From the NCBI GenBank assembly GCA_027257055.1, contig JAPVLO010000161.1, positions 3,984,501 through 4,048,500 of the forward strand: a DNA stretch of 64,000 nt, read 5' to 3'. Below the pieces are notes generated by a model, which saw only the letters and a program-made list of their open reading frames with translations, searched no databases and was not told where the DNA came from. The position numbers were made by a program, and so were the translations under genes. Below, piece by piece: positions 22,100-33,020 of this stretch. This DNA comes from Cephalopachus bancanus. Taxonomy: Eukaryota > Chordata > Mammalia > Primates > Tarsiidae. Each line of letters starts with the position of its first letter. Positions within the stretch are counted from its first letter, which is position 1.

Positions 22100-24190
22100 C
22101 CCTCTTTCCCTGTGGGTGACGTCCCCGGCTAGTTGGCTGCTCCTTGCCCTGCTTGCATACCTGGAAGACATCCACAGCAGGCCTAACTTGGAATCTGACC
22201 TCTCAGCTTGGTCTGGGCCCATCTGACTTGGCTCCCTGTGGCTCTTGCTAGATGCAGATTCCTACCCTCAGCACATTTCTGCCACCCATCCCAGCCTCAG
22301 CTGCAGACTCCTCTCCCACTCTGCTGCCTCCGACTCCACCTTTCCCTTCCCTCCCACGGGAACTGAGCAGAAAAGTTAAAGCACGTGACTTTCTGCCATG
22401 GTCACACTAAGTCATCAGGTTCACTTCCATGAGGGTGGCCCGGGTGGATATAATGCCACTGGTGAGACAAGTCCCTTCCATAGCCCCCATGGAAAGTGTC
22501 CAATGGTGTCCAACACATCTCTTCTTCTCTGGGTCAAAGCATGTCACCCCTTAGTCTCTCTACCTCCTTGACCCTCCTTAGCTTCCCACAAGACCTTTGG
22601 TGGGAAACTGGACTTTCCTTTGGTATGCTTCCTAGTGCTTCTTGGCACCCAACTTTAGCTGTGATGAGAGAGCTTTCTCTGCATATTATGAGGGCTCCAT
22701 GATCCCGTTTCTCCTAGCTTAGCCCATCACCTCTTAAAGGAGGAAGTGAAGGAATTTGGAAACACAGGAGTGACCCAACTTGCAACCTAAAACAGAGGAT
22801 AGGCAGCCCCAAAGAGAAAAGCACACAAACAATTTTCCAACTATCACCTCTTCTCTGGAGTAAAGAGAAGGACATTTCTGAAAGACAACTGCTTCCCTAA
22901 GTACTCTTCAGTTTTTAGATCGCAAAGGGGGACAGCTGGTGGACCTCTGTCTTTCTTCGGCTCTCTTTCAATTCCCCAACATGTTTATTCCCAATTCTTC
23001 TGGGAGTCACCCTCCCCGTCTCCACTTTCCTATCTGTACACTCAACCCCACTCTGGATCTTGGATGTGGTTGGCCTAGAAGCAGCTTCAGCCCCTACATT
23101 GTGAGCTGAGAAACAGTGTTCCTGTCTTGAACCCGGAGCCACACAGGTGTTCAGCTCAGGATTCAGGAGTCTTCCAGGTGGACTCCTTTCCACCTGTGGG
23201 CACTACTCCTGCAGGACTTTGCTCTGATCACGAGGCTCTGGAGTGGCAGTTCCACTTCATGCACTACCTTGTGCATGACATCCTTGCAGCCAGTCCCTCT
23301 TGCATGAGACCTTGGTTGCCCACACTGAGACCGAGGCTCCTGGAAATTATAGCTGTGCCTGCCTGCCCTCCAGCCACATTTCTGAATCCTGCTTCTTTGT
23401 TGGCCTGGCTGAGCCCCTCGCCCCAGCTCCACGATCTCACTTTGGATTTCTGGTGCCCAGGTCGCCTGAGTTCTGGTTGTAAATTGTTGGTCTCTTTAAA
23501 TATGGAGATTTTGCCTGGTGGGCTGAACTTCTTCAGTCTGCCTCTGTGGCTGGTGTATGACATTCCTGGACTCCACCTGGCAACCTTAATCTTCCCAATC
23601 CCGGTCCTCATGGATCTCCTTGTGGTGCTACAGGACAGTGACCTGATTGGCTGTAAATCTTTATGTAGCTAGGACATCCACTCCTTCCTCCACCACCCTC
23701 TGTAGTATTTTCTGAAAAGTAACTATGCGCCTGAAAAGAAAATCTCCTAAATCTTGCAATCATCTCTGGGATGGAATATTTGCTTGAAGAAACTTGAAAT
23801 TGCAGAGACTTCAAATCCTAAAGAATATGAGGAGGGAGGAGCAGAGGCTGACAGCCATGAAATTAGAGCTCTATAATTTGTCTATAGGCATTCAGGAGGG
23901 GAAGAAATAAGAATGATTTCCTGCCCTGCTTCTAATCCAGATGTTTTCTTCCAGCCCAGTAGAGAAGAACAAGGGCAGAGCTAGGAGACCAGATAGTTTA
24001 AGATCACATGGTAAAAATACTTTTAAAATTATATTTCATTGTAAAATTTATACTGTATTCATTTCAAATTTAATATTTATTGTAAAAATTAAAAATATAA
24101 AAATGTATCAGATAATCACTCATTATAACCATTGTTGATATTTCATGAATATCTTACATTAATTTTTACTCTGATAAAAATTTTATGGGC
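22100..24190. other. Intron stretch, repeat class not recognised
   Basis: A 181-codon open frame lies at 23127-23672 on +, overlapping frames on -. It shows no family features, and its base composition is like its surroundings. It is treated as chance. CT-rich sequence near 22200-22350 and 22490-22620 may be old L2. Confidence 0.45.
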
Positions 24191-24199
24191 ACATGTTTA

Positions 24200-24310
24200 C
24201 AGTATTCCCAAGGTGGTCTCCCATCCAAGCACTCACCGTGACTGATCCTGTTTAGCTTCCTGGTTCTTGGCAGATCCAGCACCTGCAGGCCATTAGGGCC
24301 TGAGTATAGG
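24200..24310 (-). pseudogene. 5S ribosomal RNA pseudogene
   Basis: On the - strand it follows 5S rRNA. The + strand shows CAGTATTCCCAAGGTGGTCTC, CCATCCAAGCACTCACC and GATCCTGTTTAGCTTCC, the reversed 3' half of 5S (including the loop around GGATGGGAGACC). A more diverged 5' half runs through CAGATCCAGCACCTGCAGG. The last ~12 bases of the RNA are missing. CATGTTTA lies on both sides (24192-24199 and 24311-24318), which suggests retroposition, although no A tail is seen. Confidence 0.85.
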
Positions 24311-24465
24311 CATGTTTAAAAATCCAAATATATATGCTCTACTCCCCCTCCAGAGGCACCACTTTTCATTGTTTTAAATGGTCCTTTTGTTTACTTCTAT
24401 ATCTCGAAATAATATACTATTGGTCCTACAACTTGTGTATTTATTATTTCTGAACTTCATTTCTT

Positions 24466-24504
24466 CCTTCCTTCCTTTCTTCCCCCCCCCACCCTTTTTT
24501 TTTG
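24466..24504. repeat. Pyrimidine-rich simple repeat
   Basis: TTCC repeats run into a C run and then a T run, just before an old antisense Alu. Confidence 0.8.
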
Positions 24505-24737
24505 AAACAAGGCTTTGCTCTGTTGGCTCAGGCAGGCTGGGGTGCAATGGCTTGATCGTGGCTCACTGCAGCCTAGAACTCCTGCCTCAGGACTACAATG
24601 TACCTGCCCCCTCCCCGTGCCCGGTCAATTTTTTTGTAGAGAAGAGGTCTCACTCTATTACCCAGACTAGTCTTGAACTCATAACTTTAAGTGATCCTCC
24701 CACCGTTGCCTTACAAAGTGCTGAGATTACAGGCGTC
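24494..24737 (-). mobile_element. Old canonical Alu (J-like), antisense
   Basis: Unlike the others it has the ordinary right arm (TTGATCGTGGCTCACTGCAGCC) and AATTTTTTTGTAGAG. It is highly diverged and ends GAGATTACAGGCGT. It predates the lineage-specific set. Confidence 0.8.
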
Positions 24738-24789
24738 TTGTCTTAACTTTCTGTGATGAGAGAAAGGGTTTAACTCTTTCACTCACCCA

Positions 24790-25800
24790 CACCCACTTCT
24801 GCGACAAATACATATACTTCTTCCTTCCCTGAAGGATTTTTCCCTACTCCAATCAATTATTTAATTCTCTGATACTAACTGGGTTTCCTACAATTCAATT
24901 CAATTCTGACATTACCCAGTATTAGCATTGGAATTCACAGGTGTAAGGCCTCTGTCCCATAAGACTATCCTCCATTTTAGACACTAGTCACAAGGATCAG
25001 GTCTCGAGGTTACTCACACTTTTGCCCAACATGGCAACAAACTCAAGGATCTCCACAACCATTCTTCAGCTTTTATAATTTTCTAGAATGATTCCTAGAA
25101 CTCAGTGAAACACTTTGCTTACTATTATGGGTTGAGCATCTGAAATCCAAAATGCTCCAAAATCTAAAACTTTTTGATTGCCAACATGATGCTGAAAGGG
25201 AATACTCAGTGGCGCATTTTGAATTTCAGATTTTAGGATTTGAGATGCTCAGCTGGTAAGCATAGTGAAAATAATTCTGAAAAAATTCTGAAATTCTAAG
25301 CACTTCTGGTCCCAAGCATTTTGGATACGGGATATTCATTCTGTATTGGCTTATTACAAAAAATACAATTCAGGTGCAACCAAATGAAAAAGATGCTTCG
25401 GGCAAGGCATGGTGTGCAGGGTACACAGAGCTTTCTTACCCTCTCCCAACACATTGATGTGTTTGCCAACTGGAAACTTTTCAGACTCTATCTCCTAGGG
25501 GTTTTTATGGAGGTTTCGTTAGCTAGGCATGATAGACTAAATTGTTGGCCATTGTTGTTTGAATTCAATCTTTATCTCCTCTCCTTTCCCTAGAGGTTGA
25601 GGAGGGGGAAGGTGCTGAAAGTTCCCTCTAATCATGGCAGGTCTTTATGGCTACCAGCCCCATCCTAAAGCTGTCTAGGAGCTCCTCCTCCAAGAGTCAC
25701 CTCATTAGCATACCAAAGATACTCATCACTCTAGAGATTGCAAGGATTTTAGGAGCTCTATATCAGGAACTGGGACAAAGACAAAATATTTTTTATTATA
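24790..25800 (+). mobile_element. ERVL-type LTR (MLT2-like), sense, split by a DNA transposon
   Basis: Markers in order are: CTCACACTTTTGCCCAACATGG, AGAACTCAGTGAAACACTTTGC; then after the insertion ACAATTCAGGTGCAACCAAATG, GTTTTTATGGAGGTTTCG, AAAGCTGTCTAGGAGC, GTCACCTCATTAGCAT and CAAGGATTTTAGGAGCTC. This order fits an MLT2-like LTR as I remember it. The ends are approximate. Confidence 0.6.
25128..25343. mobile_element. Small non-autonomous DNA transposon (Tc1-mariner/Tigger-like)
   Basis: Both ends match as inverted repeats (GGGTTGAGCATC...; ...GGATACGGGATATTCATTCTG), and TA stands on each side (25126-25127 and 25344-25345). The middle is internally palindromic (ATCCAAAATGCTCCAAAATC / GATTTTAGGATTTGAG). 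It sits inside the MLT2-like LTR. Confidence 0.7.
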
Positions 25801-27130
25801 CCACCTTCTTCCATCTTCCATTATAATTACATTGTAAATTTACATAATATTAAAATACTTATAACTATTTACAGCTGATCCATATGGTATACTTTGGTTA
25901 GTTTCTCCCTTTTTTTGCACAGCTTTTTGTTTTTCCTGAACTTAATCATTGCCTTTTTGTTTGTTTAATTTGTTTTCTATTTGCTGTTTACTAATTCTAC
26001 TACAGACCTGGTACTTGTTGGAATTCCTGTCCAATCCTTTCAGCCACCCTAGGTATTCTGTTTGGTTCATCTTTATGAATAAAACATTTCAGAATGTCAT
26101 CCTCCTGCCATCAGGACTGGCTGCCCTCAATCAGTGACCTAGAATTCTTTTCACTTCTCTTCTGTATTGGATCTCCTGTATTCTGGATTCCTTGTCTTTC
26201 TCTTTTTTAGCTTATTCTTTCATATGGTGCATATATTCAAGTACATTTTTTAGTCTTTACATGTCTAAAAATATCTGAATTCCCCCTTCCACTTTGAGTG
26301 CTTTCCCTCAGAATTTTTTTTTTTTTTTTTTGAGTTGGAGTTTCACTCTGTTGCCCAGACTGGAGTGCAGTGGCTGCTGCCGGCCACTGCAGCCTCGACC
26401 CCCTGGGCTCCGGCGATCCTTCCGCCTCAGCCTTCCGAGTAGCCAGAATTACAGGCGCGCGCTATCACACCCAGCTGATTTTTGATTTATTGTAGAGATG
26501 AGGTCTCGCCAAGTTGCCCAGGCGGGTCTCGAACCCGCGGGCTCAGGCCATCCACTCACCTCAGCCTCCCAAAGGCGCGGGATTACAGGCTGAGCCACCG
26601 AGCCCGGCTTTGCTTCAGAATTTAAAGTGATTATTTCATTGTCTTCTAACTTCCAACATGGCTCTTTGAAAGTTCAGAGCCAGTCTGATTCCCGGTTCTT
26701 TGAATGTGACTTGTCTTACCCTCTTTTGAAATCCTTTTATTCTAGGTGTTCTGAAATTTCATGATGATGTGCTTTGGAGTAGATTTTTATTTTTATTCAT
26801 TGCAATGGGCACTCAATAGAACTTTTCATTGTAAACTCGTGTGTGTTGATGATATCCATTGTGTGTGTGTGATCCATTTTTGGAACAAACTCCTTCTATT
26901 TGGATGCTTAACCTTCCTTATGGACTGTTTCTTTAATTTTCTTATTTTTTGTCTTTTGGTTTCTGGCTGTACTTCTGGAACATTTTCTTAATTTTGTTTC
27001 CTAAACTTTTTGTTTCAGCTTTTGCTGTTTTAATTTTCAGAGGTTCTTTTTGGTTCTCTACTGACCCAGTTCTCATTTTATGAATACGATGACTTTTCTA
27101 ATTATCTGAGCATATGAATGCCACTTTTTT
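25800..27130. other. AT-rich stretch of unclassified old repeat
   Basis: The phrases around 26640-26800 (TTGTCTTCTAACTTCC, GATGATGTGCTTTGGAG) look like LINE-derived sequence, but I cannot assign the part or strand. An Alu interrupts it at 26314. Confidence 0.35.
26314..26609 (-). mobile_element. Lineage-specific Alu, antisense, full length
   Basis: It runs from a T run and GAGTTGGAGTTTCAC to GCTGAGCCACCGAGCCCGGC, close to the apparent consensus. The flanks share C(T)TCAGAATTT. Confidence 0.95.
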
Positions 27131-27335
27131 TAAAAAACAAAAGGCATGCATATCTCTCAAGCCTAATGTTGAATCAAAGAATCCAGATACAAAACAATGC
27201 ATACTATTTGATTCTTTTAATATAAAAATTTTAATTGCAAACTTATGAAGTTGTATACATTGAATATGTACAGGTTTTTGTATATCAATTCTACCTCAGT
27301 AAGCCAGCTCAAAAATAAAAAAATTCAAAAGTGAG
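27130..27335 (+). mobile_element. Old L1 3' end, sense
   Basis: It has the GGCATGCATATCTCTC, ACAAAACAATGCATACTATTTG and ATCAATTCTACCTCAGTAAG order of an L1M 3' untranslated end, followed by an A-rich tail. Confidence 0.55.
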
Positions 27336-28164
27336 CGTAATTTATCTGCAAAGTTGGAAGTCAGGTAAATACAGAGTAATGACTGAGAGTACACAACAGA
27401 GACTACTAGGTAATGGGTTATCCTCCGTTGCTTGGCTGGGTAGTGGTTTAAATGGATAGGTTGAGTTTGTGAAAATGACAGCTGAATACTTGATATTTGT
27501 ATGGTCTAATCCACACAGTTTGTGTTTGCTGTATTTCAATGAAAATTTTTCATTATACGTAACAACTGGAAATTTTTTCTGAACCCTTTTATAAGTTCTA
27601 ATAAGTTTTGTTGATTTTTTTGTTTTTATTTTTTCAGGTAGATAATCACATTATGTATGAATAAGTATAATTATAATTTACCTGTTTATTTCCTACCATT
27701 GTATTTAACTTTTTAAAAAAATCTTAACTGGAGTCTGCAGAGCAATATTGAATAGCAATGGAAGAAACAAGTCTTTATCTCATTCCTGACTTAATGAAAT
27801 GCCTTGAGTGTTTCACCATTATGCCTAAAACTGGCTGATGTTTTAAACAGACATCAGATTAGGGAAATTTTCTTTCTAATTTACTAGGAGTTTTCTTGGG
27901 AACACATATTGAATATTTTCACATGCCTTATTGGCATTTATTAAGGTGCTTATATTTTTTTTTCTTAATTTATTAACCTTTTGAATTATATTAGCACAAT
28001 GTCTAGAAGCAGCTATATTTGTACGACTGGAATAAACACTACCTGGTCCTGGTGTATTAATTGCTAGTATTTTAGTTAAAGATCTTAACTTTTACTTGAC
28101 TGTTGAAACTTCAATGTAGTTTGTATGTGGGTGTATGTGCTTTTTTTAAAAAGAAAAAACAGAC

Positions 28165-28485
28165 TTTTTGGGATATAATTCACATGCCATACATTTTATC
28201 TGTTTAAAGTGAACAATTAAATGGTTTTTGGTACATTCACAGAATTGTGCAGCCATCACCAGCATTTTAGTACATGCATTACCCTTGAAAGAAACCCATT
28301 CTCATTTCCCCCTAACTCCCCCAGTCCTAGGCAACCACTAGGCTATTTTCTGTCTCTTTGGATTTGCCTATTCTGGACATTTCATAGAAATGGAATAGGT
28401 GGTCTTTGGTTACTGGCTTCTCTCACACAGTATAATGTTTTCAAGGTGTGTGTGCTGGCTTTACTGCTTTTATAATGAGCATTAT
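28165..28485 (+). mobile_element. L1M-type fragment inserted in the L1 relic
   Basis: It reads GGGATATAATTCACATGCC, then GTGAACAATTAAATGG, CAGAATTGTGCAGCCATCACC, GGATTTGCCTATTCTGGAC and ATAATGTTTTCAAGG. The same family recurs at 62050-62310. Confidence 0.65.
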
Positions 28486-28916
28486 ACAAACTTGGAGAAA
28501 ATGATAAACCTCTTGTTTTTGTTTTTTTATGTTCTGGACTACTTCAAATTGCATGGCGTTTTTCTTGTTCTCAAACGATGGACAGGATTTACCTATAGTA
28601 CCAGCTGGGCCTAGAGTCTTGTCAACCTTTCCAGGATTTTAAATGGTTAGTTTATGCCAGTTTTCTACTCTGTCTAGTTTTCTGAATTGATGCTTTTTCC
28701 AGTCATTGTTTAAAAATTTAAAAGCTTCTGTATGTTTGTGATCAAAGCTCTTTTCTCAGTCCTAATGGTGTGCGTGTGTGTGTGTATCTCCTTTTAAAGT
28801 GAGATTTAATTTTAAAGTCTTTTCAAAGAGCTCACTCTTTATTATCAATTCCCCTCCTTCCTTATATTTGAATTCTACAAATTCATTTTGTCTGTTCCTC
28901 TTTTCTTCTTGGTTTC

Positions 28917-29202
28917 ATTTTTTTTCTTGGAGTCTCACTCTGTCGCCCAGGCTGGAGTGCATTGACACACTCACAACCACACCAGCCTCAACCTGCTGGT
29001 CTCCGGCGATCTTTCTGCCTCAGCCCTCCTAGTAGCCGGTATTTCAGGTGCACACTACCATGCCCAGCTAATTTTTCTGATTTATTGTAGAGACTTGGTC
29101 TCGCCAAGTTGCCTGGGCTGGTCCCAAACCCGTGGGCTCAGGCATTCTATTTGCCTCGACCTCAAAGTGCTGGGATTACAGGCTGAGCCAACGATCCTGG
29201 CC
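28917..29202 (-). mobile_element. Lineage-specific Alu, antisense
   Basis: A short T tail, both arms present, with the duplication TCTTCTTGGTTTC at 28904-28916 and 29203-29215. Confidence 0.95.
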
Positions 29203-29989
29203 TCTTCTTGGTTTCTTACTCTCTTTCTACCATTTTGAAATCTCAGTTCATTTATTTTCCTTTCGTCTTGCTTAATAGGAAAAGCATTTAATGCTATGTA
29301 TTTTCCTCTGAGTACAGATCTTGTCACAGCTCATAAGTTTTTATATGTGGTGTTAGCGTTGTCACTATGTTCTAAATAGTGTACAATTCCAGGTTTTATT
29401 TCCTTCTTGATCTAAGAGTTATTTAGAAGTATATTTTTAAAACCAAATAGTTAGGTTTTAAAAGCATAAACTTTTATTCTTAATTTCTTGCTTTCACAGA
29501 ATTGTGATTTTTAATGTCAGAATTACGATCATTGGGGTATATAGTATATGATTAGTTTTTGTAATGGTTATTGTAAAAAAAAAGATGTGTTATTCATTGG
29601 CTAGGTAAGTGGGTGTGCATTTTTAAAAATCATTTATACTTTTCTCCTTGGTTTGTCCCTGAGGAGAGGTTCCAACTGACCTGAGCAGGGAGTAGCACTC
29701 TGTCCACTGCCAGTGCAGTCTTATGAGAAGGGGGATTTCAGGTGGGTACAGGCCTAGGGGCACTGGAGCAATCATTAAGCGTTTTGCTTCCTGTATCCCC
29801 TCCCACCCGCACCCTGCCTCCCCAGCAAGTTCTGGGTAGTTTTTTCTCAATATTGCTCCATTTACCTTAACATAATTGCCATATCTATCTGGATCCTGAC
29901 CTTAGATTCCCTGTCACTCTTAGTATTTTGACTTGTACCATCCAGCATCCCTTCTGTTCTCATTGGTGAGAACAATGAATCAGAGACTG

Positions 29990-30110
29990 GAAACTCCAGG
30001 AGGGTAAAAGTCATGCTTATCTTATTCATTATTATATCTCTAGAGTATAGTAATCTTCCTGGAACATGGTAAATACACTTTTATTTTTTGCATGAATTCA
30101 AGTTGAAAGT
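29990..30110 (+). repeat. L2 3' end, sense
   Basis: It reads CTCCAGGAGGGTAAAAGTC, ATTATATCTCTAGAG, CTGGAACATGGTAAATAC, the standard closing order of L2. Confidence 0.6.
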
Positions 30111-30254
30111 GGCTGCCTAGGTTGGGGGGTGGTGTGCCAGCCAGATTTCATTTTGACCATCATTCGTAATTATATTCCAAATATCTCTTGTCTAGCATAA
30201 TAACCTAGCTCACTGGCAAACTTGATTCCAAAATACCCATAGTTGACATTCTTT

Positions 30255-30543
30255 TTTCTTGAGTTAGAGTCTTACTCCTTTGCCCAGGCCGGAGTGCAGT
30301 GACACACTCATGGGCACTCCAGGGTCAAACTGCTGGGCTCAGGTGATCCTTCTGCCTCAGCCTTCCAAGCGGCTGGAACTTCAGGCGCACACTACCATGC
30401 CCAGCTAATTTTTTTATTTATTGTAGAGATGACGTCTCACCAAGTTGCCAAGGCTGTTCTCGAACCCATGGGCTCAGGCAATCCCCTCACCTCAACCTCC
30501 CAAAATGCTGGGATTACAGACTTGAGCCACCATGCCTGACTGG
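30255..30543 (-). mobile_element. Lineage-specific Alu, antisense
   Basis: It runs from TTCTTGAGTTAGAGTC to GAGCCACCATGCCTGACTG. The duplication GTTGACATTCTTT is at 30242-30254 and 30544-30556. Confidence 0.95.
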
Positions 30544-30805
30544 GTTGACATTCTTTAAGAACTATCTTTTTTATGTTAGATAGCACAGTAGGGGCCAATA
30601 TGTACGAGGCTATGAAGTAAGCACCATCTTCAGGATGTTCTCCCAGCCACCTCCTCTTGACTGTTTCATCTCTTCCAACAGCATCTATTTCCTTCTCCAC
30701 ACAAATATTCACTGAATGCTGAACGTTTCCTCAGGTACCTTTGTCAGTGTCAGTGTATACACCGCTTGACTCCTTTGGGTTGTGCCATTTCAATTCTCGG
30801 TCCTA

Positions 30806-30806
<1 letters not shown>

Positions 30807-30844
<38 letters not shown>

Positions 30845-30847
30845 CGT
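30807..30847. repeat. (TG)n/(CG) microsatellite
   Basis: About 15 TG units pass into CGCGCGTGCG, an alternating purine-pyrimidine tract able to adopt Z-DNA. Confidence 0.95.
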
Positions 30848-31885
30848 TTATCTCAGTGACTCACTTGCTAATCTTCCGTAAACCCATTCACATTACAATT
30901 TTGAAAGTTCATGTAACAACTTAATGTGTCCCAGGGTATGAATACTTTCCAGGGTATTTTTTTTTTCATTTTAATAAATCTTGATTAATTGCATTTATTA
31001 ATTCATCAAACATTTCCTGAACATCACTATGAATAAGGCACTATAACCCGACTCCAGACTCTGGGAGATGCTCAGATAGTTCTTGTTCCCAGAGAAGACA
31101 GCTGTTGTGGGGGAAAGGGCTTTCCAGCTGGAATCCCAAATCCCACCTGGCATACCACAGTGGCCAGGATGGGATGACTTCTTTTTGAGGAATTGTTTCA
31201 CATTTTTAAAACCAAGTAGACCTGGGTCAACCTTTGGTCCCAGCACTTGTCAACTGTTTGACCTGATTAAATTCAGTGAACCTTCAGATCTCAGGAGAGC
31301 TCACCTACCTCCCAGGACCCTTGTGAAGATTAAGTTAGCTAATATGTGTGACACTATTGTCTTTACTGTCCAGCATAATATGAGAGTAAGTGGACTGTTA
31401 GTTCTTTCTTACACTTCTGGAAATCAAGTGTGAGGCCTGGGAGGGAAAGAAGTGATGCTTATGTCATTGCATTTACATTTAAAAATAAGCTTCTTTGTAG
31501 AAAGGAGCTAATGACATTTTATCTAGAACAGCAGGCATCAACAGAAGGCTGAGACACAGCCGCCCACCCTTCCTCTCCCCCACACTCTCTGAAACCATGC
31601 GGTGTTCCAGGGAACTCTGTTCTCTCCAACCCCAAACCGCCAAAGAGTGCCACAAGAAAGCTCAGTGTGAGGGGTCTTCCCAGACCTGCTGCTGGGCTAA
31701 GTGGTTGGTGGGTCCTTTTCCAGCATTCAGCTTGTGTGTGGTGGGATTCCATCCTGTGCATCAGCAGAATAACATCTGGTTGATCTTGGTTTGCTCTAGG
31801 AACATAGAAAGTAGGCATTCTATGAGTCTTAACAACTACATGGCACAGAGATGGGCAGAGTGGATACTTGGATGAAGTTAGATAT

Positions 31886-33016
31886 TGTTAAAAGAAAAAC
31901 TTTAGACAAACTAAATTGAACAGAGTTTCACTGAACGAAGAACCATTCTCAAATCAGACAGCCTCCAGTACCAGAATAGTCTCAAAATGACTCTGGGGCT
32001 GCCATATGGTCAGAAAACATGTATGGACAGAAAATGGAAAGTGACCAATAGAAAACAGAATTGAAGGAGTGAAGCAACTGGATTGGTTACAGCTGGGCAT
32101 TTGCCTTATTTGAACCTTCTTTGAAGAGTTGACTGCCTGTGGTTGGCTGAGACTTGGTTACTTGCCAGAAGAGTAGGTTACAGTCTGAAGCGGGTTCTGC
32201 TTACCCAGCACAGTAAGGCTAAACAAACATCCACACCAAGGTTTGTAGCAGGAAAAAAAGCATTTATTTATTGGGCACGAAGCACTGGGAATCAGACAAC
32301 TCACACTTAGAACTCAGCCTTCCCAATGGCTTGCAGGTAAGGATTTTTAAAGACAGGAGTAGATTCCAAAAAAAGCAGAAGTTACAGGCAAAGACTTAAA
32401 TCAATACATGGAGGTTACTTTGGTTTGGCCTAAAAGTGTGGGGTATCTTGAAGCAAGAGCTGAAAGGTCATAAGTAGATTAAAAATATTCTGATTTGCTT
32501 TAAAATCTGGGATCAGCAGAAAAGAATAATAGCTCTGGCTCCTGATTCGTGACTTTCTCCAGACCCTTCAGGAAGAAATTTAGAGCAAAGAATAGCGGTC
32601 AGAGTTTAGTTCTCAGTTCCCCTTTATCTGAAGTCTACATGCCAGTGGATCCATTTGGTAAAGGTCTGAGTTTCTAAAAAACAACTTAGGGACATATGTT
32701 AAGATGTTATCTTTAGTTTCCACAGGGAACTAAACCTCTCATAACTATAACTTTCTCGGCTATTGTTTTAAATTACTATTATCTTCTTGTCAAGTTGCTC
32801 ATTTACTTCTCAGGGCTAGCTGGGTGCCTGGAATTTCCCTCGAAGGAGCTCCAGGGTTTTTTTTCATTTTCATGCTTGGAGGTGGAAGTGGCAGGCCTCA
32901 AAGAAGGGTTCCTGCTCTCTCTCAAAGTTAGGTTACAGTTCACTGTGTGGGGTGATACTTTTAGGCCCAACTTAAAATATATCGGGAGGTAGTTTTAGGC
33001 CAAACTTAATTCAACA
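31886..33016 (-). mobile_element. Old LTR (ERV class I-like), antisense, with another LTR inside
   Basis: It starts TGTTAAAAGAAAAACTTTAG and ends CCAAACTTAATTCAACA, the reversed TG...CA ends. ATAT stands directly on both sides (31882-31885 and 33017-33020), a 4-bp target duplication as in class I endogenous retroviruses. Its left part runs to about 32187 and its right part resumes at about 32926 (TTAGGTTACAGTTCACTG). No retroviral genes remain. Confidence 0.75.
32188..32925 (-). mobile_element. Second-family LTR, antisense, nested (copy 1)
   Basis: It aligns through its length with 35929-36956: TCTGCTTACCCAGCA, TTTGTAGCA, GCATTTATT (reversed AATAAA), AAGAAATTTAGA, GGGACATATGT, TATCTTTAGTTT, GGGAAC. 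It lies inside the LTR above. Its exact edges cannot be fixed. The family name is not recognised. Confidence 0.7.
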
Positions 33017-33020
33017 ATAT

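Larger units (their letters stand above)
27715..29600 (-). mobile_element. Old L1 relic (ORF2 part), antisense, with two insertions
   Basis: Reversed ORF2-type phrases occur in order: CTTTATCTCATTCCTGAC, TTTCACCATTATGCC, GGCATTTATTAAGGTGC, CTGGTCCTGGTGTATTAATTGC; then AGCTGGGCCTAGAGTC, CTTTTCAAAGAGCTCACTC; then CATAAGTTTTTATATGTGG and GAGTTATTTAGAAGTATA. It is broken by many stops. A different L1 piece (28165-28485) and an Alu (28917-29202) interrupt it. Confidence 0.75.

Noticed and set aside
30807..30847. CpG island or promoter signal at CGCGCGTGCG
   Set aside because: It is only the edge of a TG microsatellite. No broader CpG enrichment surrounds it.
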